This document shows, in pieces, positions 51,151 through 60,441 of a DNA stretch of 64,000 nt; the first letter of the stretch is position 1, and each line of letters opens with the position of its first letter. The notes under the pieces are model-generated. The model was given only the letters and a program-made list of their open reading frames with translations, was not told the origin of the DNA and did not search any database. The position numbers and the translations under genes are program-made. This DNA is from Marinimicrococcus sp033875255 (GTDB lineage Bacteria > Pseudomonadota > Alphaproteobacteria > Geminicoccales > Geminicoccaceae). The stretch spans positions 1 through 64,000 of the forward strand of contig JAWZSN010000008.1 of assembly GCA_033875255.1 (NCBI GenBank). The letters are read 5' to 3'.

Positions 51151-54075
51151 ATGCTTTTCGACTCCGTCCCCAGCCGGGTGCGCACCCTGATCGACCGGTT
51201 CGGGGCCGCCGTCTTCGTTCTCGACGTCGAGCCCGACGGGGGCTTTCGCTTCGTCGCCACCAATCGCGTGCACGAGCGCCATTCGGGGCTGCTCTCGGCC
51301 GATCTCGAGGGCCGGCGCCTGGAAGACTGCCTGGGCCCGGCGCTGGCGGCGAAGGTGGAGCCGAACTTCGCGCGCTGCGCCAGGGGGGGCACCGCGTTCG
51401 AGTACGAGGAGCAGCTCGACATGCCGGTCGGGCGGACGTGGTGGCGCACGACGCTCACGCCGCTTTTCGATCCGGAGGGGAACGAGGTCGTCCGCATCGT
51501 CGGCACCGCCATCGAGATCAGCGACGTCAGGCGCAGCGAGCAGCGCGCCCGCGTGAAGGCCGAGCTTTTGGAGGCCGCCGAGGCGCTCGCCGGAATCGGC
51601 CACTGGCGGCACGACCTCGAGACCGGCGAGCTGGTATGGTCCGCCGAGATGCTGCGGATCCACGGCCTGGCGCCGGACGATCCGCCGCCTTCCCTCGAGC
51701 AGATGATGGATTTCTACCATCCCGAGGACCGGGCGCAGCTGGCGCGGCACATGGCTCACGCGGGCGAGGGCGACCCGTCCTTCGCCTTCGAGCTGCGCCT
51801 TCTCGACGAGGGAAGCGGCGAGCGCTGGGTGCGTGGGATCGGGCATCGCGAGGCGAGGGCGGAGGGGCAGCCCGCGGCCCTCTTCGGCGTGCTGCGCGAC
51901 GTCACCGAGGAGCGGCGGCGCGAGGCGGCGCTGGTCGAGAGCGAGGCGCGCTTTCGGCGGCTCTACGACGCGACGCCCGCCATGCTGCTCTCGGTGGACG
52001 CCCAGTACCGGCTGGTCGCGGTCAGCGACCACTGGCTCGCCCGCATGGGCTATGCCCGCGACGAGGTGCTGGGCCGCCCCATCATGGCCTTCGTCACCGA
52101 AGCCTCGTTCGCCCGGAACCGCGACAAGATCCTCGACACGCTGCGGGAGGATGGTGCCGTCCGCGGCGTCGAGTGCGAGTTTCTTCGCAAGGACGGCCGG
52201 ATCGTCGAGGTGGTGCTGTCGACGGTGGCGGAGCGGGACGAGGAGGGCAGCATCACCGGCTGCCTCACGGTGCTGGTCGACATCTCGGGACGCAAGGAGG
52301 CCGAGCGGGCGCTGGCGCGCACCCAGCAAATGCTCACCGACGCCATCGAATGCATGCGCGACGCCTTCACCCTCTTCGACAAGGACGGGCGCCTGCTGAT
52401 CTTCAACCAGCGCATCAAGGAGATATACCCGCTGATCGGCGATCTGCTGGTGCCGGGTGTCCGCTACGAGGCGCTGGTCCGCGCCATGGTGGAGCGCGGG
52501 CAGTACCGCATGGCCGAGGACGAGCTCGAGGGCTGGGTCGAGACGCAGGTGACGCGACACCAGGACTGCCCGCAGGATTACGAGCTCCACCTGAGCGACG
52601 GACGGTGGATCCAGATCTCCACGCGGCGGACCAGCGAGGGCGGGGTCGTCAGCACCCGGCGGGACGTCACGCACCGCAAGCAGATGGAGTTCGCCATCGC
52701 CCACATGGCGATGCATGACGGGCTGACCGATCTTCCCAACCGCAGCATGTTCCGCGAGGAGCTCGAGCGGGTGCTGGCCCGCGCCGGGCGGGAGCGCTCG
52801 AGCTTCGCCGTGCTGATGGGCGATCTCGACGGCTTCAAGGCGGTCAATGACAGCCACGGCCATGCCACCGGCGACCGGTTGCTGATCGAGGTGGGGCGGC
52901 GCCTCATGAGCGGGCTGCGCGCCGGCGATATGGTGGCCCGGCTGGGCGGCGACGAGTTCGCCATCCTGGCTTTCGCGCTGGACGGCGACCGGGGCTTCGG
53001 CGCCCTGGCCGACCGCCTGGTCGATCTCTTCCGAAGCCCGTTCGAGATCGACGGCCAGAGCATCACTGCCGGGCTGAGCCTCGGCGTGGCCGTCTATCCC
53101 GACCACGCGGCCGACGCCGAGCAGCTCCTCATCAACGCTGACGCTGCGCTCTATGCGGCCAAGCGGGCAGGCCGGCATGGCTGGCGCGCCTTCGAGCGCG
53201 GCATGGCGGCCAACGCCGAGGCCACCGCCTCGCTGGAGCTCGCGCTGCGCAAGGCCATCGCGCAGGACGAGCTTCTGCTTCATTACCAGCCGATCCTCGA
53301 CCTCCAGACCGAGCAGCCGATCGGCGCCGAGGCGCTGCTGCGCTGGCGCCACCCCAGCCGCGGCCTGCTCGCCGCCGGGGCCTTCCTCCCGGCCGCCGAT
53401 CGCCGGCCGGTCATCATGTCGATCACCCGCTGGACGATCGCCGAGGCGTTGCGTCAGCAAAAGGCGTGGCAGGAGGAGAACGGCCTCGAGCTCTCCGTCT
53501 GGGTCAATCTCGCCGCCCGATCGTTCCGCTGGGACGGGCTGGTGGAGGTTGTTGAGGAGGAGCTGCGCTGCTCGGGCGTGGCGCCGGAGCGCCTGGTGCT
53601 CGAGATCACCGAGGGATCGTTCGCCGACCTGTTCCATGCGGAGGGCCAGATCGCCGCCCTCCAGCGCATGGGGATCCGCATCGCGCTGGACGATTTCGGT
53701 GCCGGCCATTCCTCACTGGCAAGGCTCCGCGACGTCACCGTGGACGTGCTCAAGATCGACCGCTCGTTCGTTGCCAACCTCGCCGCCAACGGGCGCGACG
53801 ACGCGATCGTCCACACCATCATCGCGCTGGGCGCCACCCTCGATCTGGCCACCCTGGCGGAAGGCATCGAGACCCGGGCCCAGTGCGACATGCTCCGCGA
53901 TCTCGGCTGCCCGTGGGGGCAGGGCTATCACTTCGCCCGGCCGATGCCGGCGGCCGACTTCCTCGTGTGGGCGCAGGAGCGGGCCCGGCGCGATCGCCCG
54001 GCCCCTCCCGGCGGCGACGGTCAGACGTCGATGACGAGCTTGCCGAAATGGCCGGCGCGCTCCATCGCGCGGTAG
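51151..54075 (+). CDS. PAS-GGDEF-EAL cyclic di-GMP protein
   Basis: This is a 974-residue protein without membrane helices. PAS-like modules occupy about residues 10-130, 150-265, 270-390 and 395-515; then a GGDEF domain (about 535-690) with the intact L-G-G-D-E-F (599-603) and an EAL domain (about 705-955) with E-A-L-L-R-W at 727. EAL residues for metal binding are kept (L-E-I-T-E, D-D-F-G-A-G, K-I-D, E-G-I-E-T), with the usual Thr replaced by Ala in D-D-F-G. It can in principle both make and cleave cyclic di-GMP; the PAS modules suggest a cytosolic sensor. The last 55 bp overlap the end of the opposite gene at 54021-55025. Confidence 0.93.
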   Translation: MLFDSVPSRVRTLIDRFGAAVFVLDVEPDGGFRFVATNRVHERHSGLLSADLEGRRLEDCLGPALAAKVEPNFARCARGGTAFEYEEQLDMPVGRTWWRTTLTPLFDPEGNEVVRIVGTAIEISDVRRSEQRARVKAELLEAAEALAGIGHWRHDLETGELVWSAEMLRIHGLAPDDPPPSLEQMMDFYHPEDRAQLARHMAHAGEGDPSFAFELRLLDEGSGERWVRGIGHREARAEGQPAALFGVLRDVTEERRREAALVESEARFRRLYDATPAMLLSVDAQYRLVAVSDHWLARMGYARDEVLGRPIMAFVTEASFARNRDKILDTLREDGAVRGVECEFLRKDGRIVEVVLSTVAERDEEGSITGCLTVLVDISGRKEAERALARTQQMLTDAIECMRDAFTLFDKDGRLLIFNQRIKEIYPLIGDLLVPGVRYEALVRAMVERGQYRMAEDELEGWVETQVTRHQDCPQDYELHLSDGRWIQISTRRTSEGGVVSTRRDVTHRKQMEFAIAHMAMHDGLTDLPNRSMFREELERVLARAGRERSSFAVLMGDLDGFKAVNDSHGHATGDRLLIEVGRRLMSGLRAGDMVARLGGDEFAILAFALDGDRGFGALADRLVDLFRSPFEIDGQSITAGLSLGVAVYPDHAADAEQLLINADAALYAAKRAGRHGWRAFERGMAANAEATASLELALRKAIAQDELLLHYQPILDLQTEQPIGAEALLRWRHPSRGLLAAGAFLPAADRRPVIMSITRWTIAEALRQQKAWQEENGLELSVWVNLAARSFRWDGLVEVVEEELRCSGVAPERLVLEITEGSFADLFHAEGQIAALQRMGIRIALDDFGAGHSSLARLRDVTVDVLKIDRSFVANLAANGRDDAIVHTIIALGATLDLATLAEGIETRAQCDMLRDLGCPWGQGYHFARPMPAADFLVWAQERARRDRPAPPGGDGQTSMTSLPKWPARSIAR

Positions 54076-55025
54076 GCCTCGGGCGCGTCCTCGAAAGCGA
54101 AACGGCTGTCGATCACCGGCCGCAACGCCGCCGAGGCCAGCGCCCGGTTCATGTCCTCGAACATGCGCCGCGAGCCCACATAGATGCCCTGCAGGGTGAT
54201 CGACCTGCGCATCACCGGCAGCGGGTCGATCTGCCCGCCGGTAAGAATGCCGATGAGCGCCACCGTGCCGGCTACCCGGGTGGCGGCCAGCGAGCGCTGG
54301 AGCGTGCCCGGCCCGCCCACCTCGACGGCGAGATCGACGCCCTGGCCGCCGGTGAGCTCGAGCGCCGCCTTCTCCCAGTCGGGCGTCCGGCGGTAGTTGA
54401 CGGTCTGCCAGGCGCCCATCGACCGGGCCCGCTCGAGCTTCTCGTCGCTGGAGGAGGTGACGATGGCCCGCGCCCCCATGAGCCGGGCGAACTGCAGCGC
54501 GAAGATCGAGACGCCGCCGGTGCCCAGCAGCAGGACCGTGTCGCCGGCCTTGAGCCGTCCCACCTCAACCAGGGTGTGCCATGCGGTGAGCGCGGCGCAG
54601 GGCAGGGTGGCGGCCTCGGCAAAGTCCAGATGGTCGGGGATGCGCACCAGGCCGTCGGCGCGCAGCACCACCTCCTCGGCCAGCACGCCGTCCAGCGTGC
54701 CGCCCAGCGCGTTGGCCATGGTCACGGCCGAGCAGGCGCCGTCGGTCCAGCCCTGGAAGAAGCAGCTCGCCACCCGGTCGCCCGGCGCCCAGCCCGTGAC
54801 GCCCGGCCCGGTCTCGAGCACCTCGCCGGCGCCGTCGGAGTTGGGGATCCGCGGCAGCGGGATGCCCCGGCTCACCGGATCGCCGATGATGCTGTAGTCG
54901 CGATAGTTGATCGAGTTGGCCCGCATCCGCACGAGGACCTCGCCCGGTCCGGGCCGCGGGGAGGGCAGCTCCACCAGTCTCAGCGCGTCGATTCCACCCT
55001 TTCCAACGATCTGCCACGCGCGCAT
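54021..55025 (-). CDS. MDR-superfamily alcohol dehydrogenase/quinone oxidoreductase-like protein
   Basis: This 334-residue cytoplasmic oxidoreductase has an N-terminal GroES-like half with R-P-G-P-G-E-V-L-V-R-M and N-Y-R-D. A nucleotide-binding half follows, with G-T-G-G-V-S-I-F-A-L-Q-F-A-R and T-S-S-D-E-K-L-E. The Cys ligands for the structural and catalytic zinc of classical alcohol dehydrogenases are absent, so a zinc-free quinone oxidoreductase type is more likely. NADPH preference is suggested by the Ser-Ser after the second strand. Its stop region overlaps the convergent c-di-GMP gene by 55 bp. Confidence 0.85.
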   Translation of the reverse strand: MRAWQIVGKGGIDALRLVELPSPRPGPGEVLVRMRANSINYRDYSIIGDPVSRGIPLPRIPNSDGAGEVLETGPGVTGWAPGDRVASCFFQGWTDGACSAVTMANALGGTLDGVLAEEVVLRADGLVRIPDHLDFAEAATLPCAALTAWHTLVEVGRLKAGDTVLLLGTGGVSIFALQFARLMGARAIVTSSSDEKLERARSMGAWQTVNYRRTPDWEKAALELTGGQGVDLAVEVGGPGTLQRSLAATRVAGTVALIGILTGGQIDPLPVMRRSITLQGIYVGSRRMFEDMNRALASAALRPVIDSRFAFEDAPEAYRAMERAGHFGKLVIDV

Positions 55026-55139
55026 CGCCGTTCATCCTTCATCCGCTCCCGGCACGCCTCCGGCCGGCCCGCCCCGGGGGATACAAGGCCGCACCGGCGC
55101 CGTACAGCCGGCCCGGGCAAGGCTGGCATGCGGCGCCGC

Positions 55140-55745
55140 TCAGCGCGGGGGGCGCTGCCGCTGCAGCCGGAGGGCCAGGCGGCCCGCCCCGGCCAGCCGG
55201 CGGCGCAGGCGCTCCTTGCTGCGCTCCTGGCCAGTGCTCCCGTCGCCCAGCCAGTCGCGCAGGGTGGCGAGCGTGATGGCGGTCAGGCCTATCTCCTGCG
55301 CCTGGCGCAGGCGCCCCTGCCCCGGCACGCGGGTCACGTCGAGCAGGTCGTGGACCAGCCGCGAAAGGTCGAACACCAGCGGGACCCAGTGATGCGGGTG
55401 CGAAGGGTAGAGCCGGTGGCGGATGATCTGGCCGGCGATCCGCCGGTGCGGCGCCAGCGTGTCGAGCCAGCGCTCCATGGCAAGGGCGATGCGCTCGTCC
55501 GCCGGCCTGGCTTCCAGCTCTTCTCGGGACAGCGCCAGCATGTCGACGCGCGCCTGGCCGAACCAGGCATCGGCTACCGCCTCGACGTCGCGAAAGCGCC
55601 GGCCGATCTCCTCGAGCGGCAGACCGGTGCGGTCGGCGACCAGCGCCAGCCGCACGGACTCCCAGCCGGTCTCGTCGGCGATCGCCAGCGCCGCCTCGAC
55701 GGCGCGCTCCTCGAGCCTCGCGGCCTCCGCCCTGCGTGCGGGCAT
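55140..55745 (-). CDS. TetR-family transcriptional regulator
   Basis: This is a 201-residue regulator. Helix-turn-helix region at about residues 15-60: A-A-L-A-I-A-D-E-T-G-W-E-S-V-R-L-A-L-V-A with D-R-T-G-L-P-L-E-E-I-G-R-R-F, a TetR/COQ9-like arrangement with weak sequence match. ATG 55745 has GGGAG 7 nt upstream; ATG 55751 or longer starts are possible. The C-terminal half is helical and basic at the very end. It could control the oxidoreductase 114 bp downstream (54021-55025), which is transcribed in the same direction. The ligand is unknown. Confidence 0.7.
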   Translation of the reverse strand: MPARRAEAARLEERAVEAALAIADETGWESVRLALVADRTGLPLEEIGRRFRDVEAVADAWFGQARVDMLALSREELEARPADERIALAMERWLDTLAPHRRIAGQIIRHRLYPSHPHHWVPLVFDLSRLVHDLLDVTRVPGQGRLRQAQEIGLTAITLATLRDWLGDGSTGQERSKERLRRRLAGAGRLALRLQRQRPPR

Positions 55746-55928
55746 CGCCATCTCCCGAATGGACGCGTCCTGCTCCGATCCTACACGATCGGCACCGCTC
55801 ATGGACCTCGCCGTCGGCCATGGTGTCTGCGGGCGTGGCGATCCATGCTATCCTCGGTTGCCGTGGCGGACGCATGGACCGGCCTTGCACCGCCGCCGAT
55901 GTCGCGCAACAGGCAGGGGAGAGCGGGC

Positions 55929-56141
55929 GTGCAGAACGACCATGTCTATCGCAAGACCGAGCTGGTCGGCAGCTCCACGACCTCGATCAGCGATGCCATC
56001 GAAGGGGCGATCGCCCGCGCCGCAAAGACTCTGCGGCACATCGAATGGTTCGAGGTGAGCGAGATCCGCGGGCAGGTCCAGGAGGGCAAGGTCGGCCACT
56101 ACCAGGTCGTCCTCAAGGTGGGGTTCCGCGTCGAGGACTGA
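55929..56141 (+). CDS. Dodecin, flavin-binding small protein
   Basis: This 70-residue protein has the dodecin layout: a beta strand with Y-R-K-T-E-L-V-G-S-S, a helix, then W-F-E-V (flavin-stacking Trp at residue 40), G-Q-V-Q-E-G, and H-Y-Q-V-V-L-K-V-G-F-R (with the flavin-binding Gln). It forms a hollow dodecamer that stores flavins. GTG 55929 with the AGGGGAGA site upstream gives the normal length. It is divergent from the TetR gene. No partner function is indicated. Confidence 0.9.
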   Translation: MQNDHVYRKTELVGSSTTSISDAIEGAIARAAKTLRHIEWFEVSEIRGQVQEGKVGHYQVVLKVGFRVED

Positions 56142-56252
56142 CGTTCCGGCGGCCGCGGGAGGGCAGAAGGTGACCGGCGCGTCGATTGCACGGTGAACCA
56201 TCCGCGCAACCGGGTGTTCATGAAGTGTGTCGCCTCGTGCCGGAGCACCTCC

Positions 56253-58613
56253 ATGAACATGCCCCGCCCCTCGCCGGCTCTCTGGATCACCGGCCTCCTC
56301 GTGGCCATTCTGGGGCTGGCGCTCGGCGCCGGCGGCGTCTGGCTGATCGCCATCGGCGGGTCCTGGTACTACTTTCTCGCCGGGGCGGGCTTCCTGCTCA
56401 CCGGGGCCCTTCTGATCGCGCGCCGGCCACTGGCTTTATGGGTATGGGCGCTGGTGGTGCTGGGCTCGCTCGGCTGGGCGGTATGGGAGGCGGGCCTCGA
56501 CTGGTGGCAGCTGGCGCCGCGCGGCTGGCTCGTTTTCCTGATCGGGCTGTGGCTGGTGATGCCGTGGATCACCAGCGGGCTCGCCGCCGCGCCTGGCGCC
56601 CGCGCGCCGGGCGCCCTGCGCGGGGCGGGGCTTCCGCTCAGCCTCTCGCTGCTGCTGGCCCTGGCCGTCGCCGGCGTCTCCCTGGTCACGGAGCCGCATG
56701 ACCGTGCCGGCACGCTGCCCGGCCCCAGAGCGGCGCTGGCCGAGGATGACGGCGTGCCGGCCGGCGAATGGCACGCCTACGGGCGCACCCATGAGGGCCA
56801 GCGCTTCTCGCCCCTCGAGCGGATAACCCCGGCCAATGTGGGCCGGTTGGAGGTCGCCTGGACTTTCAACACCGGTGACGTTCGCGGCCCCGGCGATCCG
56901 GTCGAGACTACCTACGAGGTGACGCCGCTCAAGATCGACGACACGCTTTACCTGTGCACGCCGCACGCCTGGGTGATCGCGCTCGACGCCGATACCGGCG
57001 AGGAGCGCTGGCGGTTCGATCCGGAGGTGACGGACGAGCTGGCGCTCCAGCACCAGACCTGCCGCGGCGTCTCCTGGCACGCGGCGGCGGCGCCGGCACC
57101 GGAAACCACCTGCGCCCGCCGGCTGTTCCTGCCCACCCCGGACGCGCGCCTCATCGCGCTCGACGCCGAGACCGGCGAGGTCTGCCGGGCCTTCGGGCAG
57201 GACGGAGAGATCAGCCTTTGGGAGAACATGCCCTACACCCAGGCCGGCTTCTACTATTCGACCTCGCCGCCGGTGGTGGCCGGCGGGCTGATCGTGATCG
57301 GCGGTGCGGTCAACGACAATGTCTCGACCACCGAGCCGTCGGGCGTGATCCGCGCCTACGACGTCAACAGCGGCGAGATCGTCTGGGCATTCGATCCGGG
57401 CGATCCCGAGCTCACGGTGCCGCTGCCGCCGGGCCGGACCTGGACGCCGAACTCGCCCAACAGCTGGTCGATCATGAGCGCCGACGAGGCCCTGGGCATG
57501 GTCTACGTGCCGCTCGGCAACGCGCCGCCCGACCAGTGGGGCGGCAACCGCAATCCCGCGGTGGAGCGCTTCTCCTCCTCGGTGATCGCGCTCGACCTCG
57601 CCACCGGAGAGCTGCGCTGGGCGTTCCAGACCGTGCACCACGATCTTTGGGACTATGACGTGCCCTCGCAGCCGACCCTGGTCGATCTCGAGATCGACGG
57701 ACAGACGGTGCCGGCGCTGGTGCAGCCGACCAAGCAGGGCGAGATCTACGTCCTCGACCGCCGCACCGGCGAGCCGGTGCTGCCGGTCGAGGAGCGCCCG
57801 GTGCCGCAGGGTGCCGCCGAGGGCGACCGCACCGCGCCGACCCAGCCGGTCTCGGCGCTCTCCTTCGATCCGCCGCCGCTGGAGGAGAGCGACATGTGGG
57901 GGGCGTCGCCGTTCGACCAGCTGTGGTGCCGCATCGCCTTTCGCGGGCTGCGCTACGAGGGCCGCTACACGCCGCCCTCCACCCGGGGCACGCTGGTCTA
58001 TCCGGGCAATTTCGGCGTCTTCAACTGGGGCGGGGTAGCGGTCGACCCGACGCGGCAAGCCCTGTTCGCGACGCCGGCCTATCTGGCGTTCGTCTCGCGC
58101 CTGCTCCCCCGCGAGGATGCCGAGGAAAGGCTGGTCACGAAGGACCCGGCGGTGCCGCTCAACGAGAATCTCGGTGCGCCCTTCGCCGTCGAGCTTCACC
58201 CGTTCACCTCGCCTTTGGGCCTGCCCTGCCAGGAGCCGCCCTGGGGCTATGTGGCCGGGGCCGACCTCGCGACCGGCGAGATCGCGTGGATGCACAGGAA
58301 CGGCACGGTCCGCGACCGGGCGCCGGTGCCGCTGCCCTTCGAGATGGGCGTGCCGGATCTGGGCGGGCCGCTGATGACCGCAGGCGGCGTGGCCTTCCTG
58401 TCGGGCACGCTCGACTATTATGTGCGCGCCTATGACGTGGCCACCGGCGAGCAGCTCTGGGAGGATCGTCTGCCGGCCGGCGGCCAGGCGACGCCGATGA
58501 GCTATGCCGGCGCCGACGGGCGGCAATATGTCCTCGTGGTGGCGGGCGGGCACGGCTCGCTGGGCACCAAGGCCGGCGACGCGATCATCGCCTATGCGCT
58601 GCCGGACGATTGA
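56253..58613 (+). CDS. Membrane-bound PQQ-dependent dehydrogenase (glucose/quinate type)
   Basis: This 786-residue quinoprotein has about five N-terminal membrane helices (to residue ~145) followed by a periplasmic beta-propeller. The propeller has the repeated tryptophan-docking motif elements (A-L-D-A-E-T-G-E, A-L-D-A-D-T-G-E) and the catalytic region with H-H-D-L-W-D-Y-D-V-P, as in membrane glucose and quinate/shikimate dehydrogenases. It passes electrons from PQQ to ubiquinone. ATG 56253 has GGAG 7 nt upstream; ATG 56259, ATG 56220 or GTG 56193 are alternatives. The substrate is undetermined; no PQQ biosynthesis genes are in the window. Confidence 0.9.
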   Translation: MNMPRPSPALWITGLLVAILGLALGAGGVWLIAIGGSWYYFLAGAGFLLTGALLIARRPLALWVWALVVLGSLGWAVWEAGLDWWQLAPRGWLVFLIGLWLVMPWITSGLAAAPGARAPGALRGAGLPLSLSLLLALAVAGVSLVTEPHDRAGTLPGPRAALAEDDGVPAGEWHAYGRTHEGQRFSPLERITPANVGRLEVAWTFNTGDVRGPGDPVETTYEVTPLKIDDTLYLCTPHAWVIALDADTGEERWRFDPEVTDELALQHQTCRGVSWHAAAAPAPETTCARRLFLPTPDARLIALDAETGEVCRAFGQDGEISLWENMPYTQAGFYYSTSPPVVAGGLIVIGGAVNDNVSTTEPSGVIRAYDVNSGEIVWAFDPGDPELTVPLPPGRTWTPNSPNSWSIMSADEALGMVYVPLGNAPPDQWGGNRNPAVERFSSSVIALDLATGELRWAFQTVHHDLWDYDVPSQPTLVDLEIDGQTVPALVQPTKQGEIYVLDRRTGEPVLPVEERPVPQGAAEGDRTAPTQPVSALSFDPPPLEESDMWGASPFDQLWCRIAFRGLRYEGRYTPPSTRGTLVYPGNFGVFNWGGVAVDPTRQALFATPAYLAFVSRLLPREDAEERLVTKDPAVPLNENLGAPFAVELHPFTSPLGLPCQEPPWGYVAGADLATGEIAWMHRNGTVRDRAPVPLPFEMGVPDLGGPLMTAGGVAFLSGTLDYYVRAYDVATGEQLWEDRLPAGGQATPMSYAGADGRQYVLVVAGGHGSLGTKAGDAIIAYALPDD

Positions 58614-58722
58614 TGGCGGCGCAAACGTGGGACTTGTCTCGTCGGGCGACTCTTCCAGCTAGCAGGGGGAGGTTGGTCGACCTATAAGCCGGTCATCTGC
58701 TGGCTGAACAATCGATAAGTTC
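58614..58722. other. Gap before the first EAL gene
   Basis: 109 bp with no gene. The AT content rises toward the start codon, which fits a promoter, but no boxes could be set. Confidence 0.25.
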
Positions 58723-60306
58723 ATGCGACTTTCAATGCGCCTGCCGGCGGGAACGCGTTTCGCTCTCACGGTTCTGGCCGCCGCCCTGACAGTGCTGCTG
58801 ACGGTGTTGCTGTCGACGGGCTGGCAGAAGACGTCGGCGGTCATGGAGCAGGAGGGGCTACAGGCGCAGCGGGCATGGCTCGCCGGCTCGCTGGCCGGCC
58901 TTCGCGTGGCGCTCAAGCGGCAGCTCGTCCAGCTCGAGGTCGGCCATGTGCTGACGGGCAGGCCCGCCGCACCATTGTCCCACCTGCCCCAATCCCTCTG
59001 GCAGCTCGACATCGACTTTGCGTTCCTGCTGGGCGAGGTCGGCCTCACCGTGCATGGGATGATCGATGGAAGGCCGACGACGGCCACGGCCCACACGCTG
59101 ATCGGCGATGATCTCGGCGCGCTGCTTGCCGCGGTCGAGCCGACCGCCCCCTCGGTCGTCTCCGGGTTCGTTCTCACGCGATCGGGGCTTGCGCTTGCTG
59201 CAGTGACTCCCACGACCCACCGTGGCGGGAGCGCGCTGCTGGTGGTCGGCGAGCTGCTCGATCCCGACCTGCTGGGCGGGATCGCCGAGCTTCTCACGCT
59301 TCCCGGCCTCCGCTTCGAGCAGGGGGCGGCGGGTTCGCCCCGGAGCTTCGCCTTGCGGACGAGGGACGGCGCGCTCCTCGGCTCGCTGGTCTGGGACGGA
59401 GCGGGCCCGCAGGAGGGGCTCGCCGGCGGTGCCGGGTCGTGGGGGCTGCTGTTCGTTCTCGCCGTTCTGGCCCTTGCCCTCGCCGTGTCGGGGCCGGTTG
59501 TCGTTCGCAAGGCGCGCGCCGAGCTCCGGGGGAATGCCTGGATCGAGAAGGAGCTGCGCCAGGCGCTTCGCGCCGGCGCCCTCGATCTTCACTACCAGCC
59601 GCAGATCGACATGCGGCGCGGCGTGATGAGCGGCGCCGAGGCTCTTCTTCGCTGGTCGCACCCGACGCGCGGCACGATCCCCCCGAGCCTCTTCATTCCG
59701 GTGGCCGAGAAGGCCGGGCTGATGCCCGAGCTGGGCGGCATGGTGCTGCGCCGGGCCACCGCCGAGGCTGCCCGCTGGGGCGGCCTCAAGGTGGCGGTCA
59801 ACGTCTCGCCGCTGCAGTTCCGCCGGCCGGGTCTGGTGGCGCAGGTCCGCGAGGCGCTCGCGGCGGCCGGGCTCGCGGCCAGCCTTTTGGAGCTGGAAAT
59901 CACCGAGAGCGCGCTGCTCGACGATCCGGCCGCGGCGTTCGCCAAGATGCGGCGGCTCCAGCAGCTCGGGGTGCGCATCGCCATCGACGATTTCGGCACC
60001 GGCTACTCGAGCCTGAGCTACCTGCACCGCTTTCCGTTCGACAAGATCAAGATCGATCGCTCCTTTACCGAGCAGCTCCTCGAGCACGCCGCAAGCCGCG
60101 CCGTGGTCGAGGCCGTCGTGCGTCTGGCGCGGGACCTGGGCGCCTCCTTGTGTGCCGAGGGGATCGAGCGCAAGGAGGAGGCGGCACTGCTGGCCACGCT
60201 CGGGTTCGACGAGGCCCAGGGGTTTCTCTTCGCCCGCCCGATGCCCGCGGAGGAGCTGAGGCCGCTGCGCGCCGCGCCGCCGGCCGCGTGGTCGGCGGTG
60301 ATCTGA
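58723..60306 (+). CDS. Membrane EAL phosphodiesterase, copy A
   Basis: This is a 527-residue inner-membrane protein. A helix at about 10-32, a periplasmic segment of about 200 residues and a second helix at about 240-262 precede a cytoplasmic EAL domain (about 280-520). E-A-L-L-R-W starts at residue 306. L-E-I-T-E-S, D-D-F-G-T-G-Y-S-S-L, K-I-D-R-S-F and E-G-I-E are all intact, so it should cleave cyclic di-GMP. There is no GGDEF domain. The neighbouring gene at 60442 encodes a close homologue of equal length, so the pair arose by tandem duplication. Confidence 0.9.
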   Translation: MRLSMRLPAGTRFALTVLAAALTVLLTVLLSTGWQKTSAVMEQEGLQAQRAWLAGSLAGLRVALKRQLVQLEVGHVLTGRPAAPLSHLPQSLWQLDIDFAFLLGEVGLTVHGMIDGRPTTATAHTLIGDDLGALLAAVEPTAPSVVSGFVLTRSGLALAAVTPTTHRGGSALLVVGELLDPDLLGGIAELLTLPGLRFEQGAAGSPRSFALRTRDGALLGSLVWDGAGPQEGLAGGAGSWGLLFVLAVLALALAVSGPVVVRKARAELRGNAWIEKELRQALRAGALDLHYQPQIDMRRGVMSGAEALLRWSHPTRGTIPPSLFIPVAEKAGLMPELGGMVLRRATAEAARWGGLKVAVNVSPLQFRRPGLVAQVREALAAAGLAASLLELEITESALLDDPAAAFAKMRRLQQLGVRIAIDDFGTGYSSLSYLHRFPFDKIKIDRSFTEQLLEHAASRAVVEAVVRLARDLGASLCAEGIERKEEAALLATLGFDEAQGFLFARPMPAEELRPLRAAPPAAWSAVI

Positions 60307-60441
60307 GCGAAGCGGTGCCCCGGGGCGGAGGCAGGGCCGCGGCAAACCGCCGCCGCGCGCATGGCGTTCGCTGACGAAACTAGCGCTTTGCTAGCGTGTG
60401 ACTCTGCGATATTCGCCCATCGCGTGAGCAATCAGTCAGCT

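Noticed and set aside
60307..60441. Short repeats around CTAGCG before the second EAL gene as an operator
   Set aside because: The match is partly direct and partly inverted and too short to support.
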